Shown: piece after piece, positions 37,751-50,517 of the stretch
Numbering within the stretch: the stretch's first letter is position 1
Layout of the letters: the number at the start of each line of letters is the position of its first letter
Source: Viscum album
Taxonomy: Eukaryota; Streptophyta; Magnoliopsida; Santalales; Viscaceae
DNA length: 64,000 nt
Assembly (NCBI GenBank): GCA_963277665.1
Contig: OY728125.1
Coordinates: 1,712,828,889 to 1,712,892,888 of the forward strand
Direction: 5' to 3'
The notes under the pieces: generated by a model
The model's database searches: none
Seen by the model: only the letters and a program-made list of their open reading frames with translations
What the model was told of the DNA's origin: nothing
Position numbers and translations under genes: made by a program

Positions 37751-40700
37751 CCATGTCATAATTATACTAAATATTACCTTAAATTTAGAAATATTATGAA
37801 AGATAAAATAATCTATTTACTCTTCCACACTATCAATGAGTTTTGTAATATAATAATTTATGGGAGAACAGAGGAAACAATCCTGCATTGTGCCCCAAAC
37901 TAATTGGTCAATATGGTTATAACTGAGAATATTTGGAATGATCGAACTCATATTTATGAGATATTGGGAAACAAATTTTTTTATCAAATTTGGTAGAGGA
38001 ACTTCTCATTAAATATGACGACAATATAAATATCATATCAAAAGAACTACATTGAGATATGATACTTGTCTTATTCAAGCCTACAATCACATCTTAGTAT
38101 GAAATTACATTCTTATTGATATAAAAACTAATACATCATATCTGATGGAAATTTAGGGACACTGTCCGTCACCAATAATCTAGTAATTTCATATATTAGG
38201 GATACATTTATCACCTCTAGTCATTGGATGAAAAATGATATCATAATGATGGACCACACATTCAGTGGTTCAGAATCCAAAAATAGAATATTTTTTTGAG
38301 TTTATCCCCAAATCCATCATTTGTGGTTGACTCCATAAGATGATTGGTGATGTTTTTACAAACATACATATTAAATGTTTTTCATGTATTGAACTATAAA
38401 CTTCACTCCCCATACATGCTAATATGGTTCTTCGGGAAAAGGGGTCAGGAAATATTATTTCCTTATGAAAATTATCAGGTAATGCGATTATATATTCCCA
38501 TTTTCTAGTCCAAATAAATTTAGAAATCCAAAAATCATTAAAAATTATTGAATTAAGTTAAAAAAATTATTGACAGGATCTTGTGTCAATATTCCCAAAT
38601 GTTGAATCATATGACTAATTCATTGACTGAAAAATCCAAAAAAAATTGAACAACAATTAATATAAGATAACACTTATGTAAAGCGTCGATAATGTAAAAT
38701 AGGCTACATATGTGTACATAGATGTATATGGTTTACCCTATCCCATAATTTTGAGGGAATATTTTACCCCGATTCTATGATAATAAAGATCACTTATATA
38801 ATTGGATAAACTCGACTAGAATCGCCACCATGTTTTCATTCATTTATGTTTCAAGATTTATCTCCTCTATTTTGATGACATATAGTGAAATTTTTGGGTG
38901 ATTAACTCAGCTACACCCTTAAAAATTGATTTACTACTTTATATTATCATGATAACTGTGGGATAGAGTCAAATCCCTAGAGGGTTTGGAATACAAAAAT
39001 TATTTTAGTAGTAGAAAGTTGAGAGTAGATTATAATTTATCACATTAACTATAATTAGATGACAATGAGGCTCTATAATGAGCCAATTTAAATGACAATT
39101 TTATCACTAGATCATCATTCATATAAAATAGTGTTTTCCTTAAGAACCACATAGATAATGTGGAGTAAGATAATTATATATATGAACATGATTTATATAA
39201 TTATATTTTTATTATTTTCATTATTAAGGTGTGAGAATAGGTTTTATTGACTTGAGAGAAAATGATAACTAATGGGAGATCCTTGAAATATTCTACTATT
39301 ACACACTCAAAGAGATTTATTTAGGGAATTATAAAATACTCTCATGGTATCCACTACCAACCTTCCACCTAATAATGTTAATAAAAATTTTGTTAAATAA
39401 AATATTGTAAAATATGATGCTATGATAATGAATTTGAAGTAAATTAAAACATAATTACTAAAGGGAAACATTCACCCTATGTAAAATTATAAAGATGGTT
39501 CAATCATTGGTCCATCATTTGAACGACTTATGAAAGTGGAAATATCAGGACTATAATGGGTAGAGTCTATCCACCCAATCAAACTTAAGTCAAAATAGAT
39601 GTTTTAGAGGACCCCAAAAACAAGTGATTATTAGAAATTTCCTCATTAAGGATAATAAATTCTCTAAATTAATTTGTTTTTTCCATGGAAAATTTTAGTC
39701 ATACATAATCCATGAGTACATATAGGATATCCATATGAAATAATCCCAATTATTACCCATCAAATGTAGCCCAATATATAATACCATAATAACTTCATAA
39801 ATCCGTTTAATCACTTGACATTCATGAAGAATAGTGAAAAATAGTGTAATCAGACATGAATCTATATCTTGATTGGGTTATTTTTACTATTACACCAACC
39901 TTTAGGAACCGTATTTTCACAATGTTCAATGGAATATTAGACCTATAACGAAATCTTATGAACATCATGTGATAATGTGAAACTTTGTTGGGAATTCAAG
40001 AGATACATCTAGTGGAACATCATATGTGTTTCATATAGACTATGGAAAGAATTATTTTTTCTAGTACAAAAAATAATTGTTCTACATAAATTATCAACTT
40101 GGAAGAGTTTTGGTGTTGGTTATAATGTCAGTAAAATTACATATATAGGATAAAAACTACTCCAAAACTCCCAAATTACTTGAAATGATAAAATCAGTGG
40201 TTTTCATATTTCATTTCTATATAGAAAGGATTGAATTATATTTTTAATATACAAATCACATAGTACTATTTATTATAAATATGTATAGTGAATCATTGAT
40301 ATGAAAAAAAAATATCTCATCCCATTGAGCTATGGATGAAAATTATTATAATTTATATTAATGGACAGATGGTTGGAACACACCCTTGGAAATTCTTAAT
40401 CTAAATCCTAATCGTCATCCTTAATATTAAGAAAGAAATAATGAAAAATAAAAATCATTACATTCATAATCAAACTAGAATCTATGTTGGATCACTCTTC
40501 CTAGATTTCCAACTAAAAATTTTTCCCCATCTGAATATATAATAACAACACCCCCATAAATATGTGAATAAACAAAAAATCAATATAATTTCATGGATAT
40601 TAAGAATAAGGTTTATTCCTTTCCAAAGGAGTCGGTCTTAGGATATTTTATTAATATATTAGAAAAGAACTTGTTTATATTTCCAAAGATAACGATTTCA

Positions 40701-41169
40701 AATGTGGTTAGTTTAAATGATTTATTTGATTAGTACCCCTACCGTAGGATGATGGTACATAACATACATGATAGATTTTTTCTTGTAAGGATTTATTTTT
40801 AAATGATAAGAATTATTCATGTAAATCTAGGACATCCCCTAACACAGGTGAATCATTTTTTGCTACACCACAAGAAGATGATATAGATTCTGGTATGATG
40901 TTCCACATAGAAAATCAGTAAAAATTGTGGATTTGATGACCAGAAAATAATTCAACTACTTGTATTCCATTACCTTGGAATGAATTAGTCTACTAATTAT
41001 GTACTAAATTTCACATATAATACCTAATTATACATCTTTTTATTTTATATCTATCAAAATTAGGTGCATATAATATAAATAGATAAAAATTTGAATAAGA
41101 TCCCCATAAAACACTCATGTCAGATTAGGCCCTATTGTAATTAATTTTTCCATAATTAGGAAAAAGTGA

Positions 41170-41183
41170 CCTCCCCCCCCCAC
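41170..41183 (-). other. Poly-C run, possible minus-strand polypurine tract
   Basis: CCTCCCCCCCCCCA is an unbroken purine run on the minus strand (TGGGGGGGGGGAGG), one of the longest in the window. Such a run next to an LTR would be a polypurine tract, but I cannot confirm an LTR edge to its left. Confidence 0.3.
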
Positions 41184-43081
41184 AGACACACATAGACAAC
41201 AAAAAAAACCATATAATGAGGAGAGACAACTTTCTTATGTCAATTTCATCTAATATATATCCTTTATCTAATAAATAATGTTCTTATGGAGAAAATTTCC
41301 GAAATATTAATTATGGAGGATGATATTGATGTTGATGATGGAAAGTCCATGGAGGACCTCGGTTTTTGGGCATCATTCTTTCCATTATCATACTAATAAA
41401 TAAGTCTGAAAAACAAGTAATCCAATTATATATGAATGAGTATTACTATAATATTGATTATTATAGGGCTCATTAAAATTCAATCTTATTGGTAAATAAT
41501 CTAGCATATAGATAGTCATTCAGTCAACCATGGAATGTTTGAAGGACACATTTTCCCAATTTTAATGAAATAAAGACAAAACTTAATTTTTACTAGGGGA
41601 GGGGTCATTATTGAAATAAATATTGTCCAATAAATACCATGTTTATAAATAGACATATGTAATGAACTTAAAACCTTGGCTGAAAGGCATGATATATTAA
41701 AACAGCACTTCATCATATCTATCCAAATTACTATTTTAGAGGATATCCATCAAACTAAGGATCATTGTAATTCTCTTATTAAGTCCATATCAATCAACTA
41801 AGAGTTAAAAATTAATGTGGGTGTAATGAGAAACTATCTACAAAAAATGTACCACAAAATATCATAATTTCATTTTTTTAACATAACAAGAACAATAAAT
41901 TTCTATACACATGCATATCATATCATTATATCTTTATAGAAAGCTAAATAATGTTGAAATATACTGATCCTTAACATAATTTGGCTCTAGAATAAATCTC
42001 ATCCCAATATAGACCCTTCGTCATTTGGGTTATAGTGAAGCTGACTGTTCTCATTCCAATATGATGATGCATGTATATTTAATGAATTAATAGTGGACAA
42101 TGGGAAGGTTCATATTGATGACCAAATTTTCAAATAATAATTCTAAATTAAAATTCATATCGATTCAACAAGATATGGGTTTTAACACCTTTTTTAGAAA
42201 TTATTTTCTCCATATGAATTTTTTAGTTCCCTCGTCATATCATTAACAATAAAAAATACTCTATTGATGGGTTTGTTAAGGTAGCCTATAGTAAAAGATC
42301 CCATTTTGAATCCTATAAATACTAATACATTGAAATAGGATTTTACCAAAGGGTGGGGAAATAACCATTGGGGAATAAAAACCCAAATTTATTATAGCTA
42401 ATGGCCTCTAAGCCACACCAATCAATATATATAATAATCATGTTAAATATTTTAGTAATAATATTTATGGAAATGAGGAAAAAACTACTAATTTGTGGAA
42501 GCGACTAGTCATTTTGGTTATTGATAAAGACCCTAAAATTACCATCTTATCCTACGATAGTAATAAAGATATTCCCATATAAAACCTGCAATTAATAGTG
42601 GGATATTTTCTTATACATTACATAAAAATTAATCATCCCACTATGAAAATCTAATTGAGTGAATGATTAACTGATTTTTTTTCATTATATAAAATTCTCA
42701 TTGATTAGTTGGAAATGGACACTCAAAAAAGAGAATTGGATTTATGAAACTTTTCCTACCTTTACATAATGTCATTTGTGTCTGATAAAACCTAAAACTC
42801 TATATGTAACTATGATCTCAATGGGGGTAATGAAACATAGACAACCCATATCTTTTATATAATTTTTATAATGATATATTATATTTTGGGAGACATGAAA
42901 AAATCCCAAAATATCGATAGAACTGGTGTCTTATGTAAATTAGATTGATATCAAAATAATTTTGAATACAGATAAAATGAAAATATTTACAAAAATCCGT
43001 AACATTCATGTATAATTCCATTGATATTCTAAAATTTCATGCTATTACCTATGGAAGTACATGAGAAAGGGGGAGCTATAA

Positions 43082-45292
43082 TGTCCAATATCAAAATAAT
43101 TAAGGAATTCTATAATGTAGTTATGTACATGATAGTACTGAGCTATAATATTTTAAATAAAATGTTGATAATGATAATCAATAAAATCAAAGCATGATGT
43201 AATATGATAACATAACGCCTTCAAAATAATGTGGAAATAACAAAAAACGTGACTGCATAATAATAGGTCAAGGATAACTATTGAGACTTCATAACACAAT
43301 GTGAATAAAATAATTGCATGTGAACCATACAAGGTAATTCATGAGATAATACCAATACCATATACATTGGAGGGATATATAATTAAATACACACTAATCA
43401 CATTCTTATCATGTGCATTTATTTTTGTGCCACATAGGTCGTACAATATAAGAATTTATTTCATCAAGATTAATCACATGATTAATTTGTGTGGGATATA
43501 CTGAAGAAATACCCTAATTAAATAATTAAAGTTACATACAGTTGAATATCCTTTAGTGTAAATGGGGATGGGTATTAAAAACATAAATAGTTGGCATGGA
43601 ACATAATAGAATAATTTCAGTGGCATAACAGGTATACATAATGTTTCGTAGGAGCTATTAATGATTGTGAAAGTTGTTATATCATTAATTGGAAATTAAA
43701 ATGATAGTAAAGGTATGTGTAAAAACAAGAGAAAATGAGAACTTGGAACCCAAAGGCATAATATAAATAAATTAAATGAATAATATAGGTTCGAATAAAA
43801 TCAATTACCTTCAGGTGGTTCTTCTGAATGATTGGGAGAATCTTCTGATGATCCTGGGAACACGATGGGAGGAATTTAGGGAGGTAGGGGAAATAAAATT
43901 CATTCCCAATGGGTTTTTAGGAAAGATGAATGAGAGGTTGGGTGGTTATTTATATACAAACATATATGAATTAATTATTAAATTCTAGAAATTTCTTGTG
44001 ATTCTAAGTAACAAAATAATAAAAACCATAAAACAAAGTCATTATTGATGTTGAATGACTCATTAAAATAATACTATTCATGATGTGAAACTGAGTCATG
44101 ATCATAAAGAATTATTTTTAAAACCATAAAAATATAATCTAGATTTTTTAGGATTCATAATTGGTCTGTAAAAAATTTATATAACTTCAAAAACACATTA
44201 TATTAATGGGGAAATATATTTTTGGTTGTGGATTATTTTTATTATATTTTTTAAATCACTTTTACCTGTTATGATGTGATAATCCATATTGTATATTTAT
44301 AATATATTTATTTAGTACCCAAACATTTTACTATCTTTTAAAATTAGTAAAATATCAGTAGTAATTAATTTTTTAGTGATTCCTATAAAAATAATTTTAC
44401 AAATATGAGAATTTATAATTCAAAATACATTTTCTATTTATTGAAAATAATAGTTTTTATAAAACATACAACTTTTTTATCATGATAAAATTTTATTTTA
44501 TATCATCAAATTATTTAATCATTTATATTTAAATACATATTATTTAACAAGAAAAATTTATTAAAATAAAAAACTATTTAAAAATTTGTTGAATTTATCA
44601 AAAAGTGTGTTTTAATCGATACTGTTTATTTTTTAAAATTAATATTTTTATTTCATCATATAAAAATATATTTATTATCAAAATAATTATATACTTATTT
44701 ATATATATATATAAACGAATAAAGGGGTCAATATAATCATTATTTTATAAAAAATTATAATAAAAAATAATACTGCAATGATGTAGATACATAACCACTT
44801 ATTAGACCAGCGTACTCCCTAAAGGTATGGTTTTTAATGGTGGTACATTAATGGATTGGTTCTACAAACATGCTCTGTTTAGTGATGTCGATAATCTAGA
44901 ATATTCCCAATAAATTAATTCTCAGAAGATTTAGTTTTTGAATCTCAATTTTTGATACGTGAAAGGAAAATCCCTATGATTTTATCTTCATATATATATC
45001 CAATAAATGAAAGTCACATGGTATAATCCTTTTGATAATTGATGTATTTCCTTCCTTATATGTAAATTAGATAATATAAAAACCCTTAATATATACCAGT
45101 AATAATATGAATGGTAGAATTAATATCATGTCAATTATTTTGATCCTTAGAGGTTGTTTCAGTACAACATGATATATTTCATAAAGAACCAAAATAACTA
45201 ATTTGGAATATATGTTTTCTATACTAAAATACATAATAATTAATTTCTTCATTAATTAGATAATTTAACTTATTAATATTTTGGACAGTTCA
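43082..45292 (-). repeat. 3' LTR of the minus-strand chromovirus
   Basis: On the minus strand it starts TGAACTGTCC next to the polypurine tract and ends at the complement of TGTCCAATATC. It is 2,211 bases long. The copy contains a TATA-like TGTATATAAATAACC (complement at 43943-43957) followed by a C/T-rich leader. A 70-codon plus-strand frame (43776-43988) overlaps it on the wrong strand and is not a gene. Confidence 0.82.
43945..43957 (-). promoter_or_regulatory. LTR TATA box (3' LTR copy)
   Basis: Minus-strand GTATATAAATAAC is matched by CTATAAATAAC at the equivalent place of the other LTR (51441-51451). Both are followed by a pyrimidine-rich stretch with CCATTCTCT/CTCATTCATC words, the usual look of a plant transcription start. 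Conservation between otherwise diverged LTRs supports the call. Confidence 0.6.
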
Positions 45293-45294
45293 TT

Positions 45295-45310
45295 CTCCCC
45301 CTCCCCCTCA
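45295..45310 (-). other. Polypurine tract
   Basis: CTCCCCCTCCCCCTCA on the plus strand is TGAGGGGGAGGGGGAG on the minus strand. It is followed by AATGAACTGTCC, the start of the 3' LTR. GGGGGAGAATG is the classic junction of plant chromoviruses, so this fixes both orientation and boundary. Confidence 0.9.
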
Positions 45311-45900
45311 AAAATTTAACCAGTGAAATTTCGTTTTCCACACTAAAACCGATGATGTTATATCTACTTCATCACATATTGTGATTCCCATGATACCTCC
45401 ATAAACATGTGTTTCCACAACATTTTATTGAGTAGGAGTTTTTTCATACATATTATAACTTAGTCTCCACAATTTAATATATTCAATGGGTGATCCTAAT
45501 ATAAATATCATTCACCAATGGTACCACCCCTTGATTAAGTACATGTGAGGGGTATGATGTATTTTTTATTAAGATAGAGTCATAGAACACATTATTTACT
45601 TTTGATAGGTTATGTGGATGTTCTAGTTAATAAGGAAAATATTCAATGTGGTGAATTATCTCAAAGAGGTCAAAGCATCTTGGAATATGATTTCCCTTAT
45701 TCATAAACCTAAAAAATATCCTCTACAGTGATATAGAAAGGAACACCTTATTTATGAACTCAAACTCTTGGTAACATCAATTATTTTTTAACCATTTCAA
45801 CTATATTTTGGATTTCATATATTGATTAAAACATTTAACATTCTATATCATATCTTGGATATGATCAGGTCCCATCATCATTCACTCAAAAAATTCATCC
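45311..45900 (-). pseudogene. Integrase C-terminal region
   Basis: Near 45780-45880 the minus-strand translation GPDHIQDMI, later KSKI, then FEFINKVFLS matches the LVGPELVQETTEKI ... RQKSYA ... LEFEVGDHVFLKVS block of plant gypsy integrases, with a few stops in between. Between this and the polypurine tract there is room for a chromodomain tail; YHGNH and a WRN-like remnant near 45350-45400 may be its decayed core. Function, if intact: binding and integrating element DNA. Confidence 0.65.
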
Positions 45901-46860
45901 CAAATTATTATACGTGGAAACTTTTTCCTAAAAGTCCTTTATAAGGTTCATTTTGAATGCTAAAATATGAATTTAAGTTATATTATAACTTCCTTAGGGG
46001 AAGTTATTGTACTAATAATCCTTCTAAATCCATTGAATATTAAATTTTCATATCTCCTATATGTTGATGGTTCAATCATACTAACAACCCATCTAAGGGT
46101 TATAAATAGTTCTTAAACTCAGATCTCTATCCTATTATATTTAAATGCTTCACTATAACCTCATTTTAAACATCAATTCATGATTATATATAGTCTATAC
46201 ATGTACCCAATGAGTTCTTACCACTTTTATTATGTATATGTTGACTAATTTCTCAATAGATAAATATTTATTGATAGATATTAAATGCACCAAATTTGTA
46301 ATGTGATTATGTAGAACCCTAATGTTGTTATTGTATTTTGATCTCCTTGGGTGTCTTATAATGATATCATTCATTATTTTTTAAAAATTCCATATTATTA
46401 TTGGTAATGGTTTCATTATACGCTTAGACAACCATCATTCATATATGAATATTTTTCATACCCAGTATCATGATACAAATTCTATAATATCTATATTTAT
46501 GTTATCCTGATAGTTATTTTTCATTTTATGTCTCAATATTTTATTTATTCTAGATGAATAGAAAAGTATGATGTAAGCGCTTCATCCAAAATCTCAATAT
46601 TGGGTTCTAGTCTTGATGGGACACATATTGAAGTTCAAAACCATATAACATCATATTTAAAAAATTCAAACTCCATAATATTATCTACCATTCTCAATAT
46701 CAAATCATAATCTTTTTGGTCCTCCTTGATTTTTTCTAGAATATATTTTTTGAATATATTGGTGAATTATAGGAATGTATTCTCTTTTATTCTCACATCC
46801 ATTATTTTCATTTCCACGATTATTGGATCCCTTTCAATCCTCATCGTCGATAGGGATGAG
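45901..46860 (-). pseudogene. Integrase core region, too decayed to trace
   Basis: By position this should hold the zinc finger and catalytic core of integrase, between the RNase H tail and the integrase C-terminal block. I could not find the [11 protein letters not shown] or VDRLTKSAHF signatures in any frame. The length fits an integrase core, so I call it by context only. A plus-strand frame at 46726-46914 is antisense and not real. Confidence 0.4.
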
Positions 46861-46861
46861 G

Positions 46862-47230
46862 GGTACTTTCTGTTTAGAGAATCTACCACATTGTTTAACT
46901 TTCTAAGATGGTAATGGATTGAACAATAATATTCCCCTATTACCACTAACCACCTTAATTTGAATAAATTATTCTCTTTTTATATTAATATATACATAAA
47001 TATTTTATGATCCTTATATATGTTACACCTATCCCTATAGAGATAATTTAAGAAAATCATTATTACAAATATCACTAAATCGAATTTTAGATCATGCATT
47101 GGGTAGTTCTGATCATATATCATTAATATTCATAAGGAATATAATATCACATTATAATTGTTCAATAGTTCACTACCCAAAACCAATTTGGAAGCATCGT
47201 TTTAGATCAAAAAATTCATCCCCAGTTGTG
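46862..47230 (-). pseudogene. RNase H domain
   Basis: The minus-strand translation contains DASKLVLGSELL at about 47165-47200, equal to the CDASKVGLGCVLMQ block with the first catalytic Asp kept. QNYPMHDLKFDLVIF follows at 47040-47105, equal to KNYPTHDLELAAVVFAL, and NVVDSLNRK at 46866-46892 equals NVVADALSRK, the conserved end of the domain. Residues of the motif survive well, although stops interrupt the frame. Confidence 0.85.
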
Positions 47231-47299
47231 GTTAATGAGTGATCTGGTGAAATGAATGAACTCTTATTTAACACTTAAAATATATATTTAAATTCATTA

Positions 47300-48271
47300 G
47301 TATAGAAAAACCTAAATCCAGCCCATTTTAGATTACATAGTAGTATTGATAATATTGATAAGTTTCATACAATTTGATAATAGTTCCTATGTAATTTAAA
47401 TAACCTATGTATATACATCATAGATGTTTGTCCAGGGAATCTATTAATTATTTTTATACAAAGGATCAATATATTTATTAGTTATTACATACCCCCATAA
47501 TTTTAATTTATCAATTTAAAATTCACATTCACGATGCCTCCGATATGAATTTTTATTTTTCAAGGCTGTAAATACAATATTCAAATTCTTCTCAGGTTAA
47601 TCCTACTATTTTGAGTAGATAAGACAATATATTATGGAGACTATCATAAATTTATCAAAATGATACTTAAATAGTCAATTAATTAATTAATATAAGATAA
47701 TTATAGCATTTTTGAGTCCAAATGGAATCACTATAAACTCATATTGCTCGTACATTGTACAAAATATCATGGGGTTGTCTACCTTATTAATATTTAATTG
47801 ATAATATCATGATTAAAGAACCACCTGATTAATGTATTCGGATCCCTATTTATAAACATAATGTTCATGAACTTGTTTATCATGATACTTTTCCATTATC
47901 ATGATCTAGTTGATCTCAGTATAACAAATGTATAGGTACACTATCACTTCCTAATTTTTGGGAAAAAATAACTAGGTCTCCCCATAGTGATGTTGTTTGG
48001 GGTATAAATCCCTTATCCATATTCTATTATAGTTGATTATTCCACTCATCATGTCTAATATTTTCTATTCAATTATATTCATGGATATTGAAAAATCGAT
48101 TGGAATATGTTTTATTGATAACACAACCACTCGGTTAGTAGGAAGACTAGAAAATTCCTCTTGGAACACATGAACATATTCTCCTTCAATTGGAATGTCA
48201 TTAATGTTGATATTTTCTGTAGTATCAATCATTTGAAAAAGAAAAGGATGATAATATATTAATAATATCAT
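47300..48271 (-). pseudogene. pol: Reverse transcriptase domain
   Basis: The upstream end is an open stretch of 68 codons (48065-48271) reading HVFQEEFSSLPTNRVVV..IKHIPIDFSIS. This equals the [30 protein letters not shown] start block. Further on, MYEQYEFIVIPFGLKNA at 47706-47759 equals GHYEFLVMPFGLTNAPATF. At 47609-47647 a VSIIYCLIYSK remnant stands where FVDDILVYSK is expected, with both catalytic Asp codons altered. HRECEF, then LKLWGYVIT at 47480-47560 equals FSKCEFWLEKVNFLGHVVS. Inactive. Confidence 0.88.
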
Positions 48272-50517
48272 TTCATTATAAGATTATTCCAAAGGATATC
48301 TACCCACCTATTTACACTTGTATAAAATAAGTGGGAGATTGATGACATGGTGAGGGATTTCTTTCTTCCTATAATTTTTCTTTTATTTATATAAGGAAAT
48401 AAAATCCATAGCAAGAATATATTCAAACTATGTTAAATGGAGTATCACAAGTTACACTTGTAAATTCATCCTAAATATATTTATAGGGGTAGTTATATTC
48501 TTGGGATGTAATACTTTTATCATTTTACATTTTTACTTATAACATAACATCAATATTTTGAAGGGGTGATTCATTTGAACAAAAAAACTTGTGTGATAAA
48601 AACTTATTCATAAAGACACTATCCAAAATTATATTTCCAATTATTGAATGAATAACGGTAGTACCTATAAAATTTTCATTGATAGGATCCACCTCAGTAG
48701 TTGTGATGGCATATGATATCTCTTTCTCTCTAGGCCTTGCTATTTTTTATCATTGGTTACATTCAAAAACCCTTGATCATTCCATTAGTCCAATAGTATC
48801 CTTAAACATTATAGTGTAAAAAACTTACAACATATTGAAGGTTGAATGGATCATTCCATTATTCAATCACATTCTTTTGTTTCTCCTATATACATTCACA
48901 AATTATCTACCCCTCATTCCCACACCTAAATAATATCATTATCCACATAATGAAATTAATAGGAAGCATCTTCCCATCATTTAGAAATTAAGATGTTAAA
49001 ATTTCTTATGACCATGATATTTCCCTATTTCATCACCAAAAATGAAATACATTATATCTAAATTATCTCGAGACCCATTATACACCTAATATTCACTAAT
49101 ATCAATTTTGACTTTGAGGTAATATCAATCAATTTACTCCAAGTTTTCAATGTATCGAATAACCAAATATTTTTATATATTCATTTATAGAACTCTAAAG
49201 ATAAATTCCACTTTACCTTTTGGGTCAATTAATAATCCAATGTTTTAACTTCCATGCCAAATGAAAATTTCTTCATACTACCTGATGGATTAAACCTCCA
49301 TTTTCATAAGTCAATTTAACTCCTTCGCCATTTGATGTTGGTAAGTGCGGGGAAAATATTTTTTATTTTTTTTATAATTATTTCTTCTCAAATAAAATAA
49401 TATAATCCTTGGACATTGTATTCTTGATAAAAATTCATCAATCATCATCTTCTCCCCCTATTCCATTAGATTTTAGCTTCAAATTATCTAGATCAATGAA
49501 TTGAATTGCAGATAAGATCTCTTTAATGGATTTGATACATAGTCCCATGATTAAGGGAGAAAAACATTCATAGAAATTTGTAGGACTATTTTATGATGAA
49601 TTCAATTAAATTTTTTTCTCTCTTTGTAGGTTTTGGTTATCCCCCCTAATTCAAGTTTTTATCCAAAAAATAATATAATTAAGTAAGTATTTTCATGAAG
49701 TTCTCAAATCCTACTTAAATAAAGGTGGGAAAATAATTTTGATATTGATCATATTTCCCATTATATTACTTACTGAATCAGATAACAAATATCCAGTGAT
49801 TGACTACAATTAAGGGAATATTAAGGATGGTAATTTTTATACTATTAAACACATAGAAGGAAAACTATGATAATTTAATCGATAAATCATAAATGACATA
49901 TGTTTCTTACCCTCTATAAATTAAAATATGTAATCCATAAATTATTTCCTAACATTAAATTTCATAAGAATTTATATTCTCCTCATAATGGTCTAAAAAG
50001 TGCTTGTGATATTTCAAAATCATATATCCAAGGAGTTTTAAACCATGAGTATATAAAGGAATAATTATCATACACAAGGGGAAGATCATGTTAGTACCTA
50101 ATCAATGATTTTTGAGTTTATTAACCCAATGTATAGTAGTTCTATATCGACATAAAATTATAATATCCATAAATGAATTTTTATTCATGGAGTCCACAAG
50201 ATCAACACATTCCCAAAACTGATGGATTTTTTCCTTTGTTTAGTCTTATATATACACTTTTCACTAAGATTATATAATCCCAACACCATAAAATAACTAA
50301 ACAATTCTTTGATTTGAACTATTAAAACATATATCCTTTATACACTTTATGTAATCATCAATTAAATTATGTACCACCTATGAAAAATAAAAAAACAAAT
50401 ATTGATAGGCCCAATGTTTTATAATAATTAAATACAAAAAAATATAACATGAAAATGGATGAAATAAATTTTTTTAAAAATCTCTACAACATGTAATTAG
50501 AGTTACATAGATCTTCC
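48272..50517 (-). other. Presumed gag and protease region, not resolved
   Basis: By element layout gag, the zinc knuckle and protease should lie here, but no DSGASHSFIS or Gag signature is readable in any minus-strand frame. The region is 2.2 kb, compatible with their usual length. A candidate decayed primer site complement lies at 50480-50493 (CTCTACAACATGT against the plus-strand form GCTCTGATACCA followed by TGT), 25 bases left of the preferred LTR edge. Confidence 0.45.

Larger units (their letters stand above)
34301..43081. other. C/A-rich region, decayed repeat DNA without assignable coding
   Basis: Here the plus strand turns from T/G-rich to A/C-rich and stays so. The same bias marks the minus-strand LTR-like units at 52.8-61.5 kb, so this is probably old minus-strand LTR or leader sequence. 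I searched by eye on both strands for RT, integrase and copia signatures and found none. At 38903-38911 TAACTCAGC followed by CTACACC resembles the conserved upstream motif of the 4.5-kb units, but the neighbourhood does not align well. Two repeat arrays inside are listed separately. Confidence 0.45.

Noticed and set aside
41516..41716. 66-codon minus-strand frame right of the poly-C run, possibly integrase
   Set aside because: No integrase or other pol signature could be aligned, and no LTR edge next to the poly-C run was found.
43066..43083. AAAGGGGGAGCTATAATG as a plus-strand polypurine tract with an LTR start
   Set aside because: No plus-strand pol precedes it, and the LTR to its right pairs with 50.5-52.8 kb in the minus orientation with its own clear polypurine tract at 45295. 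The purine run is probably chance in the flank.
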